A stretch of DNA of 64,000 bases from Chitinophaga pinensis (GCA_945876095.1 CAMCMP010000005.1:62001-126000); one strand, 5' to 3'; counted from the first letter of the stretch, positions 7,930-18,612 are shown. Notes: generated by a model not told the origin, from the letters alone. Numbers and translations are program-made.

Positions 7930-10900
7930 TTATTGATTAGTTAAATAATTTAGTTGAATGATAGATTCATTCAAATTTTTCAATGCTTCCAAATACTCAT
8001 TTTTTATCAAAGTAGCTTGATGAATAACTTGCCCCCACTCTAGATAATTGATATTACCGCGGAGTAATTGCTGATTGGCGGTAATAGTAATCAGCGAAGC
8101 ATTTTTTAAAGCTTTCGATTCGTAATAATTTACTGTCTCAAGATGCTTTTTGTATTGAACAAAAGCAATTTGATAATCGGTTTGCAATTTTTGCATACCA
8201 GACTGGTACTCTTGAGCAGCTAGTTCTCGACTAAATTTTGCAGCAGTAATCTTATCCTTTTGTGTTCGAGCAAAAACAGGAATGGCTAACCCAAGCTGCA
8301 CGGCACTAAAACGCTGACTACCTGAATAAAACTTATTGTCTGCCCCAGTTCCACGTATACTAGAGTTATTGTATCCTAGTGAAAAATCAGGCAGTAACCT
8401 ACTCTTTTCAACTTCAAGATTAGCGTTGGCAATTTGCTGTTGTTGTTCAATCAATCTTATAGTAGCATGGTTCTTTAAAAGGGAGGTATCTAAAACTGCA
8501 GACCACTTTAATTTATCTTCACTTTCCAATGGAACATAAGATGAACTAGTATTTAATAACAATTGAAACTCAATCTTCAATATTTCTTCATCTTGTAAAA
8601 TTTGGTTTAACTGCAACCTTACTCCACCCAATTGAGTTTCTATACTTGCCTTTTCAAGAATATTTGATTCACCTTTTGACAACCTCAATTCAGCACGTTT
8701 ATATAAATCAGCATAAAGGCTATCTGCCTCTAGAAGGAGTGACTTTTTTTGATTCACATATAAAATAGTATAAAACAATTGTGCTACCTGTTTTTTCAAC
8801 AAACTTTCTTTAACTGACACATTCAGTAAACTACTTTTCCATTCCTGCTGCATCAATTCTCTTTGATTTAAATATACTTTAGGAAAGGAAAAAGATTGAC
8901 TGAAGCCAAGCTTTGAATCATTGTAGATGCTATTTATTTGTCCAGCCTCTGCTGCAATAGCCATCTTTGGTAATGCTGCTCTTGCAGGGATAAGCAATTG
9001 CTGATATTTAGCTTTTAGTTGCTCATTTTTAACAAACAAATTATTTTGAATAGCAGAATCAGTAGCTGCTTTTAGAGTGATTGATTTTTGAGCAATGCCA
9101 ACACTGCAGTCAGCAATCAATAAAAGTAAAAGTATAGAGGTAATGATACCAGTATTATTTTTGGTAGATTTTATTTTGATGAAATTTCCAGATTCAAAAA
9201 CCATGTATAAAACTGGTAATACAAAAAGGGTTAAAAATGTTGCAATCAATAAACCGCCGATTACCACTGTTGCTAAGGGCCGCTGAACTTCAGCTCCTGC
9301 ACCATTACTTAAAGCCATTGGCAAGAAGCCTAAAGAAGCTACACAGGCCGTCATTAACACAGGGCGTAACCTTACTTTTGTACCCATCAATACAATTCGT
9401 TTGACATCTTTCATACCTTCATTTTTTAATCGATTAAATTCAGCAATTAAAACAATACCATTTAAAACTGCTACGCCAAATAATGCAATAAATCCAACCC
9501 CTGCACTAATGCTGAAAGGCATGCCCCGAAACGCCAAAAACAATACACCTCCAATAGCTGACAATGGAATAGCAGAATAAATCAATAGCCCTTGCTTAAT
9601 AGAAGTAAAAGCAAAATAAAGCAGTATAAAAATCAAAAGCAATGAAACAGGAACAGCGATCATCAGTCTTTGCTTGGCTTCGTTCAAATTTTCAAAGGCA
9701 CCGCCATAGGTAACATAATAACCAGCTGGAAACTTTACTTGTTTCTCCACCTTTTTTTGTAGTTCATTAACTATACTTTGAACATCTCTGCCTCTTATAT
9801 TAAATCCAACTACAATTCTGCGCTTTGCATCTTCTCTTTGGATCTGATTGGGGCCATCCTCTATTTGAACATCAGCCAATTGATACAAAGGTATTTGTGT
9901 ACCCTGAGGGGTAGGAATAAGTAAATTTTGAACATCCTTTACATCTCTTTTTAAATCGCCTTTTAAACGCACTACTACATCAAATCGCTTTTCTCCCTCA
10001 AATAACAAACCGGTACTTTGACCTGCAAAGGCAGTATTGACAATTCTATTGATGTCATTAATATTCAAATTAAACTGAGCGATGGTATTTCTATTATAAC
10101 GAATAATAATTTGAGGCATTCCCGCAATAGGTTCCACATATAAATTTTTTGCTCCCTCTACACCACTTACAATGGCTCCCAATTTGGTAGCATAAGTAGC
10201 GAGCGTATCTAGATTTTCACCAAAAATTTTACACACCACATCCTGTCTAGCTCCAGTAATTAATTCATTAAATCGCATCTGAACAGGAAACTGAAATCCA
10301 ACGGTAACCCCTGGCACTACCTGAAGGGCAGTACTCATTTTTTCAGATAATTCATTAAATGTATTTGCCGATGTCCATTCTGACTTTGGTTTTAATATCA
10401 CCATCATATCGCTAGCATCCATTGGCATTGGATCAGTAGGCACTTCACCACTGCCAATTTTAGTTACTACTTTTTCTACTTCAGGGAACTGAGTTTTTAA
10501 AATATGTGCTGCCTTCTGAGTATTAACGATTGAAGTATTTAATGTACTTCCACTTAACATCCTAGTCTCTACTGCAAAATCACCTTCTTCTAAAGCTGGT
10601 ATAAATTCACCTCCCAAAGAAAGTAATACAAAAACAGATATGATAAACATTCCTACCACAGAAATCAATACTGTTTTAGGAAAAGCAACTACCCTATTCA
10701 AAGCGGATTGGTAAACCCTCTCTACCTGCATCATCAATCTATCTGACCAATTGGGCTGATGTTTTACTTTTTTGCTTAAAAAAAGCGCACTCATCATCGG
10801 GATATAAGTAAGAGAAAGAATAAATGCGCCTAACAAAGCAAAGGCTACTGTTTGCGCCATCGGCTTAAACATTTTTCCTTCTATTCCTTGTAATGTGAAG

Positions 10901-12297
10901 ATGGGCAAATAAACTACTAGTATAATGATTTGTCCAAATACCGCACTATTCATCATTTTGCTGGCTGAAAATTTAACTTCCCCATCCATCTGAGGTTGCG
11001 ACAACTTATTAATGTCGGCAAATTTCTTACTATGAGTAAGTTGATGCATCACTGCTTCTACAATGATTACCGCACCATCTACTATCAATCCAAAGTCCAA
11101 TGCACCCAAACTCATCAGATTACCACTCACTCCAAAAAGGTTCATCATGATCACAGCAAATAGCATAGCAAGGGGGATTACAGAAGCAACTAAAAAGCCT
11201 GCTCTGAAATTTCCAAGAAAAAACACCAATACAAAGACCACTATCAACGCACCTTCTAATAGATTTTGCTTAACCGTTCCAATCGCATTATCAACCATTT
11301 TAGATCTGTCTAAAAATGGTTCTAATACTACTCCTTCTGGTAAAGATTTTTGAATTTGGACAACTCTTTCTTTTACATTTTTAATTACCTCGCTACTATT
11401 AGCTCCTCTCAACATCATTACTACTGCACCTGCAACCTCTCCTTTGTCATTGAAACACATCGCTCCATAGCGAGTTGCAAAACCAATTTTTATGTCGGCA
11501 ACATCTCTAATAAATAAAGGAGGGCCATCGTTGGTTCTTTTAATTGCAATATTTTTGATATCCTCTATATTTCCAACCAATCCTTCTGATCGGATGTACA
11601 AAACTGCAGGCCCCTTTTCAATATAGGCGCCGCCTGTATTTTCGTTATTGGTTTCTAATGCCTTAAATACATCCGTAATGGTAATATTATAGGAAAGTAA
11701 TTTATTCGGATCTACTTCTATCGAATACTGCTTTAACTTGCCACCAAAACTACTCACTTCTGCTACACCCTTAACACCCAATAACTGACGACGCACAATC
11801 CAATCTTGAATAGTTCGCAAATCAGTTTCATTGTACTTATTTTCATAGCCTTCCTTTGGTCTTACAACATATTGATAAATTTCACCAATACCTGTACTAA
11901 CAGGACCTAATTCGGGAACACCGATCCCTTGAGGAATTTGAGATTGCACTTTTTGAATCCTTTCTGCTACTTGCTGTCGAGCCCAATAAATATCTGTAGC
12001 ATCATCAAAAACAATCGTAACTAATGATAATCCAAATCTCGAAAAACTTCTGATTTCCTTTAATCCAGAAATATTATTATTAGCTTGTTCAATTGGAAAA
12101 GTCACTAATCGTTCAATATCTGTAGCTCCAAAAGAAGGAGCAATAGTAATTACTTGTACCTGATTATTGGTAATATCTGGTACTGCATCAATGGGCAGTT
12201 TTGTAAATTGGTAACTGCCATAGCCTACAAGAGCTATAATAAATAGCCCAACAATGAGTTTGTTTTTGATGGCAAAACCAATTATAGCATTTAGCAT
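7930..12297 (-). CDS. CusA/CzcA-type heavy-metal RND pump fused to a TolC-family outer-membrane channel
   Basis: A 1455-residue fusion. Residues 1 to about 1040 are a complete heavy-metal-efflux RND transporter. It has an N-terminal membrane helix, two porter/docking loops, and the proton-relay helix LGALDFGLIVDGAVIIVEAV with the two Asp and one Glu typical of the HME class. A second hydrophobic, signal-like stretch (TGIITSILLLLLIADC, about 1045-1060) leads into a TolC-like helical domain to 1455 (SITLKAATDSAIQNNLFVKNEQLKAKY near the start). Pump, channel and the separate adaptor form one tripartite exporter. Such fusions recur in Bacteroidota. The likely substrates are divalent or monovalent metal cations. 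Confidence 0.95.
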   Translation of the reverse strand: MLNAIIGFAIKNKLIVGLFIIALVGYGSYQFTKLPIDAVPDITNNQVQVITIAPSFGATDIERLVTFPIEQANNNISGLKEIRSFSRFGLSLVTIVFDDATDIYWARQQVAERIQKVQSQIPQGIGVPELGPVSTGIGEIYQYVVRPKEGYENKYNETDLRTIQDWIVRRQLLGVKGVAEVSSFGGKLKQYSIEVDPNKLLSYNITITDVFKALETNNENTGGAYIEKGPAVLYIRSEGLVGNIEDIKNIAIKRTNDGPPLFIRDVADIKIGFATRYGAMCFNDKGEVAGAVVMMLRGANSSEVIKNVKERVVQIQKSLPEGVVLEPFLDRSKMVDNAIGTVKQNLLEGALIVVFVLVFFLGNFRAGFLVASVIPLAMLFAVIMMNLFGVSGNLMSLGALDFGLIVDGAVIIVEAVMHQLTHSKKFADINKLSQPQMDGEVKFSASKMMNSAVFGQIIILVVYLPIFTLQGIEGKMFKPMAQTVAFALLGAFILSLTYIPMMSALFLSKKVKHQPNWSDRLMMQVERVYQSALNRVVAFPKTVLISVVGMFIISVFVLLSLGGEFIPALEEGDFAVETRMLSGSTLNTSIVNTQKAAHILKTQFPEVEKVVTKIGSGEVPTDPMPMDASDMMVILKPKSEWTSANTFNELSEKMSTALQVVPGVTVGFQFPVQMRFNELITGARQDVVCKIFGENLDTLATYATKLGAIVSGVEGAKNLYVEPIAGMPQIIIRYNRNTIAQFNLNINDINRIVNTAFAGQSTGLLFEGEKRFDVVVRLKGDLKRDVKDVQNLLIPTPQGTQIPLYQLADVQIEDGPNQIQREDAKRRIVVGFNIRGRDVQSIVNELQKKVEKQVKFPAGYYVTYGGAFENLNEAKQRLMIAVPVSLLLIFILLYFAFTSIKQGLLIYSAIPLSAIGGVLFLAFRGMPFSISAGVGFIALFGVAVLNGIVLIAEFNRLKNEGMKDVKRIVLMGTKVRLRPVLMTACVASLGFLPMALSNGAGAEVQRPLATVVIGGLLIATFLTLFVLPVLYMVFESGNFIKIKSTKNNTGIITSILLLLLIADCSVGIAQKSITLKAATDSAIQNNLFVKNEQLKAKYQQLLIPARAALPKMAIAAEAGQINSIYNDSKLGFSQSFSFPKVYLNQRELMQQEWKSSLLNVSVKESLLKKQVAQLFYTILYVNQKKSLLLEADSLYADLYKRAELRLSKGESNILEKASIETQLGGVRLQLNQILQDEEILKIEFQLLLNTSSSYVPLESEDKLKWSAVLDTSLLKNHATIRLIEQQQQIANANLEVEKSRLLPDFSLGYNNSSIRGTGADNKFYSGSQRFSAVQLGLAIPVFARTQKDKITAAKFSRELAAQEYQSGMQKLQTDYQIAFVQYKKHLETVNYYESKALKNASLITITANQQLLRGNINYLEWGQVIHQATLIKNEYLEALKNLNESIIQLNYLTNQ

Positions 12298-12395
12298 AAT
12301 TGTCTTTTAAATAATGTAAAATGAATCTTTATACCGTGCCAATTATATAAATAGCACAAATTTGAGAAACCTTTGCTTTCTTTCAAAAAATTAAC

Positions 12396-12782
12396 CTAAC
12401 AAGATTTTGGGGGCTGCCAAATTGAGGCAATGCTGGAAGATGATATTGGAGAAATATAATATCCGTATATTTTTTTTTGATCGAGTTCTAAGGGCTTTAT
12501 ACAAGAAAATTGAACTGTTATCGGTACAAAATCTGCTATGGAAGCTGCAATACAAAAGCTTAAACTTTTAAAAGGCAACTTCATATCTCTTTCATAATCA
12601 TTATCCTTTTGACTTCCATTGAGATAATGCATAGCTAGAAAATCCAGCATTGAAATATCTTTATCAGCTTGCTTATGCTCAGTATAGTGCTGGAAAACGA
12701 TGGGTAGCTTCAACAACTCAGCCATTACCTGAGTAGAAAACAGATAAATGCAAAGAAATAATATGGCGGATGCTTTTTTCAG
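12396..12782 (-). CDS. Small secreted protein preceding the metal-efflux operon (non-ATG start)
   Basis: The open frame has an ATG at 12725 (109 residues), but it continues upstream in frame to CTG at 12782 (or ATT at 12785), immediately after a TGA. The added residues LKKASAILFLCIYLFSTQVMA form a good signal peptide with a VMA cleavage site, so the downstream ATG would lie inside it. The mature part has the pattern FLAMHYLNGSQKDNDYERD followed by MKLPFKS. I recall this pattern in unnamed small proteins encoded next to CusA genes in Bacteroidota. It lies 98 nt upstream of the RND fusion on the same strand. A periplasmic metal-related role is inference only. Coding is likely; the start is uncertain. 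Confidence 0.65.
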   Translation of the reverse strand: MKKASAILFLCIYLFSTQVMAELLKLPIVFQHYTEHKQADKDISMLDFLAMHYLNGSQKDNDYERDMKLPFKSLSFCIAASIADFVPITVQFSCIKPLELDQKKIYGYYISPISSSSIASIWQPPKSC

Positions 12783-12871
12783 AATTCAAAGTTAGTTTAT
12801 TTGGAAATACTTTTATTAAAGAATCTAGTCTGTCTACTTCATGTTTTCCCTTTATTTTCATTCTAGTACAA

Positions 12872-12917
12872 ATAAAAATCAGCTATCTATTGAAGATTAT
12901 TTCAATAGATAGCTGAT
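12872..12917 (-). terminator. Terminator of the glycerol operon
   Basis: A perfect 17-bp stem, ATCAGCTATCTATTGAA at 12878-12894 and its complement ending at 12917, is followed on the minus strand by TTTTTATT. It lies 22 nt after the glpF stop. Confidence 0.9.
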
Positions 12918-12939
12918 CAAAGGATTTCGACTTGCTTTA

Positions 12940-13656
12940 TTAAGCTAGGTGAATAAATGTTTTAAAAATAAAAGCGGCCAATAATCCTCCTACAATTGGT
13001 GCTATTACAGGAATCCAGCTGTACCCCCAATCGCTGTTACCCTTATTTTTGATTGGTAAAATTGCATGCATAATTCGAGGCCCTAAATCCCTCGCTGGGT
13101 TAATAGCATATCCTGTAGGTCCGCCCAAAGACAAACCAATACCTAAGACCAATAAGGTAACTGGTAAGGAATCTAAACTTCCTAAGGAACTAGAAGATTT
13201 TGTCATAAACAATATTCCGAACACTAAAACAAATGTACCTACTACTTCAGTTATAAAATTATTTACTGAATGTCTGATTGCAGGAGCTGTACTAAAAACT
13301 GCTAATTTTAAAGCAGGTTCATTGGTTTCATCAAAATGTTGACGATAAGTAATCCATACCACCAAGGCTCCAATCATTGCACCAGCAAATTGCCCTGCAA
13401 TATAAACTGGCACCTCTTCCCAAGAAAAGTCACTAAAGGCCGCCATTGCTATTGTTATAGCCGGATTTAAATGCGCTTTACTTCCATGGGATGCCACATA
13501 TGCCCCGGTAAAAACTGCTATTCCCCATCCAATTGCGATTACAATTAAACCGCTATCATTACCCTTTGTTTTAGGTAGCACTACATTTGCAACAACGCCA
13601 TTTCCTAAAATGATCATTATCATTGTTCCTATTAATTCAGAAAAAAATGGATTCAT
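12940..13656 (-). CDS. glpF: Glycerol uptake facilitator (aquaglyceroporin, MIP family)
   Basis: A 238-residue inner-membrane channel with six predicted membrane helices and the two half-helix motifs: HLNPAITIA with NPA at 64-66 and AINPARDLGPR with NPARD at 186-190. The Asp after the second NPAR is the marker of glycerol-conducting members. Third gene of the glycerol operon, starting 20 nt after glpD, so it should feed glycerol to the kinase and dehydrogenase encoded upstream. Confidence 0.95.
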   Translation of the reverse strand: MNPFFSELIGTMIMIILGNGVVANVVLPKTKGNDSGLIVIAIGWGIAVFTGAYVASHGSKAHLNPAITIAMAAFSDFSWEEVPVYIAGQFAGAMIGALVVWITYRQHFDETNEPALKLAVFSTAPAIRHSVNNFITEVVGTFVLVFGILFMTKSSSSLGSLDSLPVTLLVLGIGLSLGGPTGYAINPARDLGPRIMHAILPIKNKGNSDWGYSWIPVIAPIVGGLLAAFIFKTFIHLA

Positions 13657-13676
13657 AAAATAAATTTTTAGACTTA

Positions 13677-15230
13677 TTAATTGATTAAATACTTTTTCGC
13701 GAGATCGTTAAATTTATCCAATTCCTGCTTTTCCCATTCAGCATCTTTACCATTAAAAAACGCTAAAGCTTTAGCTACCATCGGTGCCGCTTCCATTGCA
13801 GCCTTGGCGTCAAGAAAAAGCAACCTTGTTCTTCTTGCCAATATATCCTCTACCGTAATAGCCATTTCATTCGCTACAAACCATAATAATTCTGCTTTGG
13901 TATAGTTGTAGTCAGGATGAATCTTTTCTGAAAATGCTGGATCAGCACTTATCATTAATTGAATTTCCTCTTCATCTGTTCCATAAATACTCATGGAAGT
14001 AGTAGACTCGTTTTTTGTCCACCCATGTATTTTTAAATTTTTTGTATTACAAGATACTCTTTTTAATCCAGCCGACTGTATTGCTTTATCAATAGCATAT
14101 TCAGCCATACTTCGGTAGGTAGTCCACTTACCTCCAGTAACATGGACTAAACCAGAGGGTAAAACTTTTACCACATGGTCTCTAGGCATAACTGCTGTCT
14201 TTTTTTCATTACCCTGTTTTGCCAACGGTCTCAAACCAACAAAAACACTTTTTACGTCTGCAGTAGTTATTTTTGAAGTGGAATATCGATTAAAGTGATT
14301 AATTATAAAATCGATTTCTTCTTTTAATGCAATGGGTTCAGTTCTTACATTTTCTACTGGCGTATCAGTAGTGCCCAACAATAATTTTCCTTGCCAAGGA
14401 ATCACAAATAAAACTCTTCCGTCATCCGTTTTTGGAATCATCATAGCCGTATTGCCTCTAAAAAAATGATGATCTACTACTAAATGAATGCCTTGAGAAG
14501 GAGCAATCGTTTTTTCAGAATGCCCTTCTGCTAATTGGAGTAATCCATCTGCAAATACACCGGTAGCATTGATAACCACTCTAGCAGTAAATTCATACGA
14601 CTTACCACTTAATTGATCTATTGCATTAACACCAGTAATTTTATCGTTTTGCTTAGTAAAATTGGTAACCCCGAAATAATTAATAACGGTTGCTCCCTGC
14701 TCTATTGCTGTCTGGGCAAGATTTATAGCCAGTCTGCTATCATCAAACTGACCATCGAAATACAATACTCCTCCTGTTAAATGATCAGTAGACAAATCTG
14801 GAAGTTGAACCAAGGCTGATGAGCTTGACAATAATTTTGTTTTACCCAGACTTAATTTTCCAGAAAGAAATTCATACAGCCACAACCCAATTCCATAATA
14901 CCATTTTTGCCACCAACGATAAGAAGGCACTACAAATGGTATTGAATGACAAACATGCGGCGCATTTTTTAAAAGCCTTCCTCTTTCCAGTAATGCTTCT
15001 CTTACCAAACGAAAATTTCCTTGTGCTAGATACCTTACTCCTCCATGAACCAACTTCGTAGCCCTACTAGAAGTACCTTTTGCAAAATCGTGTTTTTCTA
15101 ATAACAAAGTTTTATAACCTCTGCTAGCAGCATCAACAGCGCAACCTAAACCTGTAGCACCTCCGCCAATAATAATTATATCATAATTATTATTGGCGTT
15201 TATTTTTTCTATCTGCTCTTTTCTATTCAT
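13677..15230 (-). CDS. glpD: Aerobic glycerol-3-phosphate dehydrogenase
   Basis: FAD-dependent enzyme oxidising glycerol 3-phosphate to dihydroxyacetone phosphate and passing electrons to the quinone pool. The FAD Rossmann motif is IIIIGGGATGLGCAVDAASR near residue 20, and KHDFAKGTSSRATKLVHGGVRYL is the classic GlpD signature. A DAO-type FAD domain and the C-terminal helical domain are complete. The start is set at 15230 (517 residues, MNRKEQIEKINA). The longer frame from 15287 would overlap the end of glpK by 40 nt and adds unconserved residues. It lies 17 nt after glpK and 20 nt before glpF. Confidence 0.95.
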   Translation of the reverse strand: MNRKEQIEKINANNNYDIIIIGGGATGLGCAVDAASRGYKTLLLEKHDFAKGTSSRATKLVHGGVRYLAQGNFRLVREALLERGRLLKNAPHVCHSIPFVVPSYRWWQKWYYGIGLWLYEFLSGKLSLGKTKLLSSSSALVQLPDLSTDHLTGGVLYFDGQFDDSRLAINLAQTAIEQGATVINYFGVTNFTKQNDKITGVNAIDQLSGKSYEFTARVVINATGVFADGLLQLAEGHSEKTIAPSQGIHLVVDHHFFRGNTAMMIPKTDDGRVLFVIPWQGKLLLGTTDTPVENVRTEPIALKEEIDFIINHFNRYSTSKITTADVKSVFVGLRPLAKQGNEKKTAVMPRDHVVKVLPSGLVHVTGGKWTTYRSMAEYAIDKAIQSAGLKRVSCNTKNLKIHGWTKNESTTSMSIYGTDEEEIQLMISADPAFSEKIHPDYNYTKAELLWFVANEMAITVEDILARRTRLLFLDAKAAMEAAPMVAKALAFFNGKDAEWEKQELDKFNDLAKKYLIN

Positions 15231-15247
15231 TGAAATGCTTAAAACGA

Positions 15248-16729
15248 TTAAGCTATTGATAAAGCTGCTGTAATTGCTTTCTTCCAACCATTGGTTAATT
15301 CTGCTCGCTCTTGCTCAGGGATAGTGGAAGAAAATACTTTTTCAATTTGCCATTGCTCTTGCAATTCATCCGTATTTTTCCAAAATCCAACGGCTAAGCC
15401 AGCAAGATAGGCGGCGCCTAATGCAGTTGTTTCGGTAACTGTAGGACGTATTACTTTTGTATTGAGCACATCACTTTGAAATTGCATTAATAAATTATTT
15501 TTAGTTGCTCCGCCATCTACCCTTAATTCTTTAATGCTGATGCCGCTGTCTGCTTCCATCGCTTTTAACACATCCATCGTTTGATAAGCGATGCTTTCAA
15601 CAGCAGCTCTTGCAATATGTGCAGATGTGCTTCCTCTTGTCAATCCAGTTATAGTCCCCTTTGCGTGTTGATTCCAGTATGGAGCTCCTAGTCCAGCAAA
15701 GGCAGGAACCACATACACTCCATCGGTGGTATCCACTTTTTTTGCCAAGGCCTCTACTTCAGACGAACTTTTAATAATACCTAATCCATCTCTTAACCAC
15801 TGAATCACTGCTCCGGCAATAAATACACTGCCTTCCAATGCATATTGAGTAACCCCATTAATTTTCCAAGCTACTGTCGTCAATAAATTATTATTAGAAA
15901 CGATTCTTTTCTCTCCAGTATTCATCAACATAAAACAGCCTGTGCCATAGGTGTTTTTCACCATGCCCGGCTGAGTACACAATTGACCAAATAATGCTGC
16001 CTGCTGGTCACCCGCAATTCCTGCAATTGGTATTTCAGTTCCCAACAAGGTAGTCGTACCATATAATTCACTACTACTTCTAATTTGCGGTAACATATTT
16101 CCCGGCACATCTAAGATTTTTTGTAGCTCTCCATCCCACTCGCAATTTTCAATATTACAAAGCATCGTTCTACTCGCGTTACTTACGTCAGTAATATGAA
16201 CTTTGCCATTCGTTAAATTCCAAACCAACCAAGAATCTACTGTGCCAAAACATAATTCGCCTTTGTTAGCTTTATCCCTTGCGCCAGCCACGTTATCAAG
16301 AATCCATTTCACTTTGGTTCCGCTGAAATAGGCATCAATTACTAATCCTGTTTTTTGTTGGATATTTTTTTGAAGCCCCTTTGCTTTTAACTCATCACAA
16401 AAATTGGCCGTTCTCCTATCCTGCCATACAATTGCATTGTAAACAGCTTCTCCAGTATTTCTATCCCAAACGATGGTCGTTTCACGTTGATTGGTAATTC
16501 CAATTGCTGCTATTTCTTTTGTTGAAATATTTGCCTTTGCTAATACTTCCTTTGCGGTAGCCAACTGTGTTTCCCATATTTCTTTAGGATCGTGTTCTAC
16601 CCAACCTGGCTTTGGAAAAATCTGAGTAAACTCTTTTTGAGCAACGGCTATGATGCTTCCACCTTTATCAAATAAAATTGAGCGACTACTAGTAGTGCCC
16701 TGATCGAGGGCTAGAATATATTGTGGCAT
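15248..16729 (-). CDS. glpK: Glycerol kinase
   Basis: ATP-dependent phosphorylation of glycerol to glycerol 3-phosphate; a 493-residue FGGY-family kinase. Family signatures are visible: N-terminal phosphate loop [13 protein letters not shown], substrate region [43 protein letters not shown], and the second FGGY region [19 protein letters not shown]. It is the first gene of a three-gene minus-strand operon (glpK-glpD-glpF), so the operon is a self-contained glycerol-uptake route. No GlpR-type repressor gene is adjacent. Confidence 0.97.
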   Translation of the reverse strand: MPQYILALDQGTTSSRSILFDKGGSIIAVAQKEFTQIFPKPGWVEHDPKEIWETQLATAKEVLAKANISTKEIAAIGITNQRETTIVWDRNTGEAVYNAIVWQDRRTANFCDELKAKGLQKNIQQKTGLVIDAYFSGTKVKWILDNVAGARDKANKGELCFGTVDSWLVWNLTNGKVHITDVSNASRTMLCNIENCEWDGELQKILDVPGNMLPQIRSSSELYGTTTLLGTEIPIAGIAGDQQAALFGQLCTQPGMVKNTYGTGCFMLMNTGEKRIVSNNNLLTTVAWKINGVTQYALEGSVFIAGAVIQWLRDGLGIIKSSSEVEALAKKVDTTDGVYVVPAFAGLGAPYWNQHAKGTITGLTRGSTSAHIARAAVESIAYQTMDVLKAMEADSGISIKELRVDGGATKNNLLMQFQSDVLNTKVIRPTVTETTALGAAYLAGLAVGFWKNTDELQEQWQIEKVFSSTIPEQERAELTNGWKKAITAALSIA

Positions 16730-16855
16730 CGTTAATAAAATTTTTAGAATGAAAAGTTAAGCAGAATTATCTGGAATTAAATAGATAATGGTTAGTTTAA
16801 AGTAAATTTATTCTTCACTAATAACTGATAAACGTTTTACCATCTCTATTAAATG

Positions 16856-16889
16856 ACAAGGCACCTGATGTATAAAACAGGTGCCTTGT
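16856..16889 (-). terminator. Strong hairpin downstream of the Gfo/Idh oxidoreductase
   Basis: ACAAGGCACCTG and CAGGTGCCTTGT form a perfect 12-bp stem with a 10-nt loop, about 53 nt past the oxidoreductase stop on the minus strand. The tract that follows (CATTTAATAG) is only weakly U-rich, so termination is likely but not certain. Confidence 0.6.
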
Positions 16890-16942
16890 AAATGGTGTTA
16901 TTGATAAATAGACTGATAACTATCTATTCGGAAAAATTTAAA

Positions 16943-18409
16943 TTAAATACCTAATGACCAGCCTTCGCGATAGGTTCTTTTTACAAACTGATTTGCCTCA
17001 TCAAAGTTGGTAACCTTCATATTAGGACCATCCCATAGTAATTTAATATTACGTCCAGGATATAGATCTTTACCCTTTGCATCTTTCTTAGAAATATTAT
17101 AACTTCTAATAGCAAGATTACCCATTAAAACACTTTCGGTTAAAGGACCTGCAATGTCAAAATTAGAACTTAGGTCCTTAGCTTTATCACTACCATATCC
17201 AGCGATAGCGCCTTCTACCCATGCTGCGTAGTGACCATTGTCTCCATTAGGTACACGTGCGATGCTTTGAGCTACCATTGCTACTGGTTCTTTAGTACGA
17301 GAAGTAGGTAATAGATTTGGTTTAACACCATAAGTGCCGCACATCATCTTGCCTTTTGTTCCTAAGAAAATAGCTCCATTACCTCCGTCGCCCATCACTT
17401 CATTGGCACCAAGTTCCTCTGGACGATCAGGTTGCATACCACCATCCATCCAATGTAATTTAATATCTGGCTTGCCATCTTTTCCTTTAAAGGTAAGTGT
17501 GATAGAAGACGCAACAGGACCTGAATCTGGATATACACCTCTCTGCCAATTTTCAACATAAGGAGTTGCTACACTACATTCAGCAGAAGTAGGATAACCT
17601 AATCCTAAAACTGCAAAAGCAGGTGCCATAATATGGCAGGCCATATCACCTAAAGCACCGGTTCCGAAATCCCACCATCCGCGCCAATTGAAAGGCAATA
17701 ATTTATCTACATAATCTCTATAATTTGCAGTACCCAACCAAAGATTCCAATCCAAACCTTCAGGAATAGCTGGCTTGGCAGAAGACCATGGAATACCTTG
17801 TGGCCAAACTGGACGATCGGTATAACAATAAACAGTATGCACATCACCGATAATTCCTGCATTGTACCATTCTTGTAATTGTCTAACCCCATCTCCAGAT
17901 GCACCTTGGTTACCCATCTGAGTAACTACTTTATTGTCGTGTGCTGCTTTGGTAAGCATACGCGCTTCGTAAATATCATGTGCTAATGGTTTCTGAATAT
18001 ACACATGCTTTTTTAATTGCATTGCTGCCATACCAATTACAGCGTGCATATGATCGGGTGTTGAAACAGAACAAGCATCAATTAATTTATGTTCTTTATC
18101 CAACAGCTCACGATAATCTTTATAATATTTAGCCTTAGGGAAACGAGCCCTCATTTTTGCAGCTTGCCTATCATCTACATCGCACAAAAAAGCAATGTCT
18201 GCCTTACCGCTATTGAAAAAATTGGTGATATCGCTTTCGCCTTTTCCACCAGCACCAATACCTGCTACTTGAAGTCGATCACTGGGAGCTGTAAAACCTC
18301 TACCCAAAACATGGCGAGGTACAATATAAAAACCAGCTGCAGTCAAAGCAGCATTGCGAATAAAATCGCGTCTTGGTTGATTAGCTTGATTGTTTGATTC
18401 CTTTTTCAT
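16943..18409 (-). CDS. Gfo/Idh/MocA-family oxidoreductase with Tat-type signal
   Basis: A 488-residue secreted dehydrogenase-like protein. The N terminus has a twin-arginine motif, PRRDFIRNAALTAAGFYIVP, so export in folded form with its cofactor is expected. The nucleotide-binding Rossmann motif GIGAGGKGESDI lies near residue 50, and SVSTPDHMHAVIGMAAM with KHVYIQKPLAHD (the conserved EKP-like step) near 115-140. The C-terminal domain is of the sugar-oxidoreductase type with inserted aromatic-rich loops (WNLWLG, FNWRGWWDFGTGALGD). Many such Bacteroidota proteins act on sugars or glycosides; the substrate here is unknown. Monocistronic. Confidence 0.92.
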   Translation of the reverse strand: MKKESNNQANQPRRDFIRNAALTAAGFYIVPRHVLGRGFTAPSDRLQVAGIGAGGKGESDITNFFNSGKADIAFLCDVDDRQAAKMRARFPKAKYYKDYRELLDKEHKLIDACSVSTPDHMHAVIGMAAMQLKKHVYIQKPLAHDIYEARMLTKAAHDNKVVTQMGNQGASGDGVRQLQEWYNAGIIGDVHTVYCYTDRPVWPQGIPWSSAKPAIPEGLDWNLWLGTANYRDYVDKLLPFNWRGWWDFGTGALGDMACHIMAPAFAVLGLGYPTSAECSVATPYVENWQRGVYPDSGPVASSITLTFKGKDGKPDIKLHWMDGGMQPDRPEELGANEVMGDGGNGAIFLGTKGKMMCGTYGVKPNLLPTSRTKEPVAMVAQSIARVPNGDNGHYAAWVEGAIAGYGSDKAKDLSSNFDIAGPLTESVLMGNLAIRSYNISKKDAKGKDLYPGRNIKLLWDGPNMKVTNFDEANQFVKRTYREGWSLGI

Positions 18410-18612
18410 AAAATTTTTTCTTTAGATAAAGCAAATGAAATTTAAAGGTTCAAGTTAAGATTTACAAGTTATTCAACCAAATGCAATTGATTTTTTTACC
18501 CTTTATTTTAAAACCATTCTATTTCCTAACCTTTTGAATAAAACTGATTGCAATCAACTGAATCCGATAATTAAAAGCTTTTTTTAAGAATATTTATTAA
18601 TGAAAAGATATT

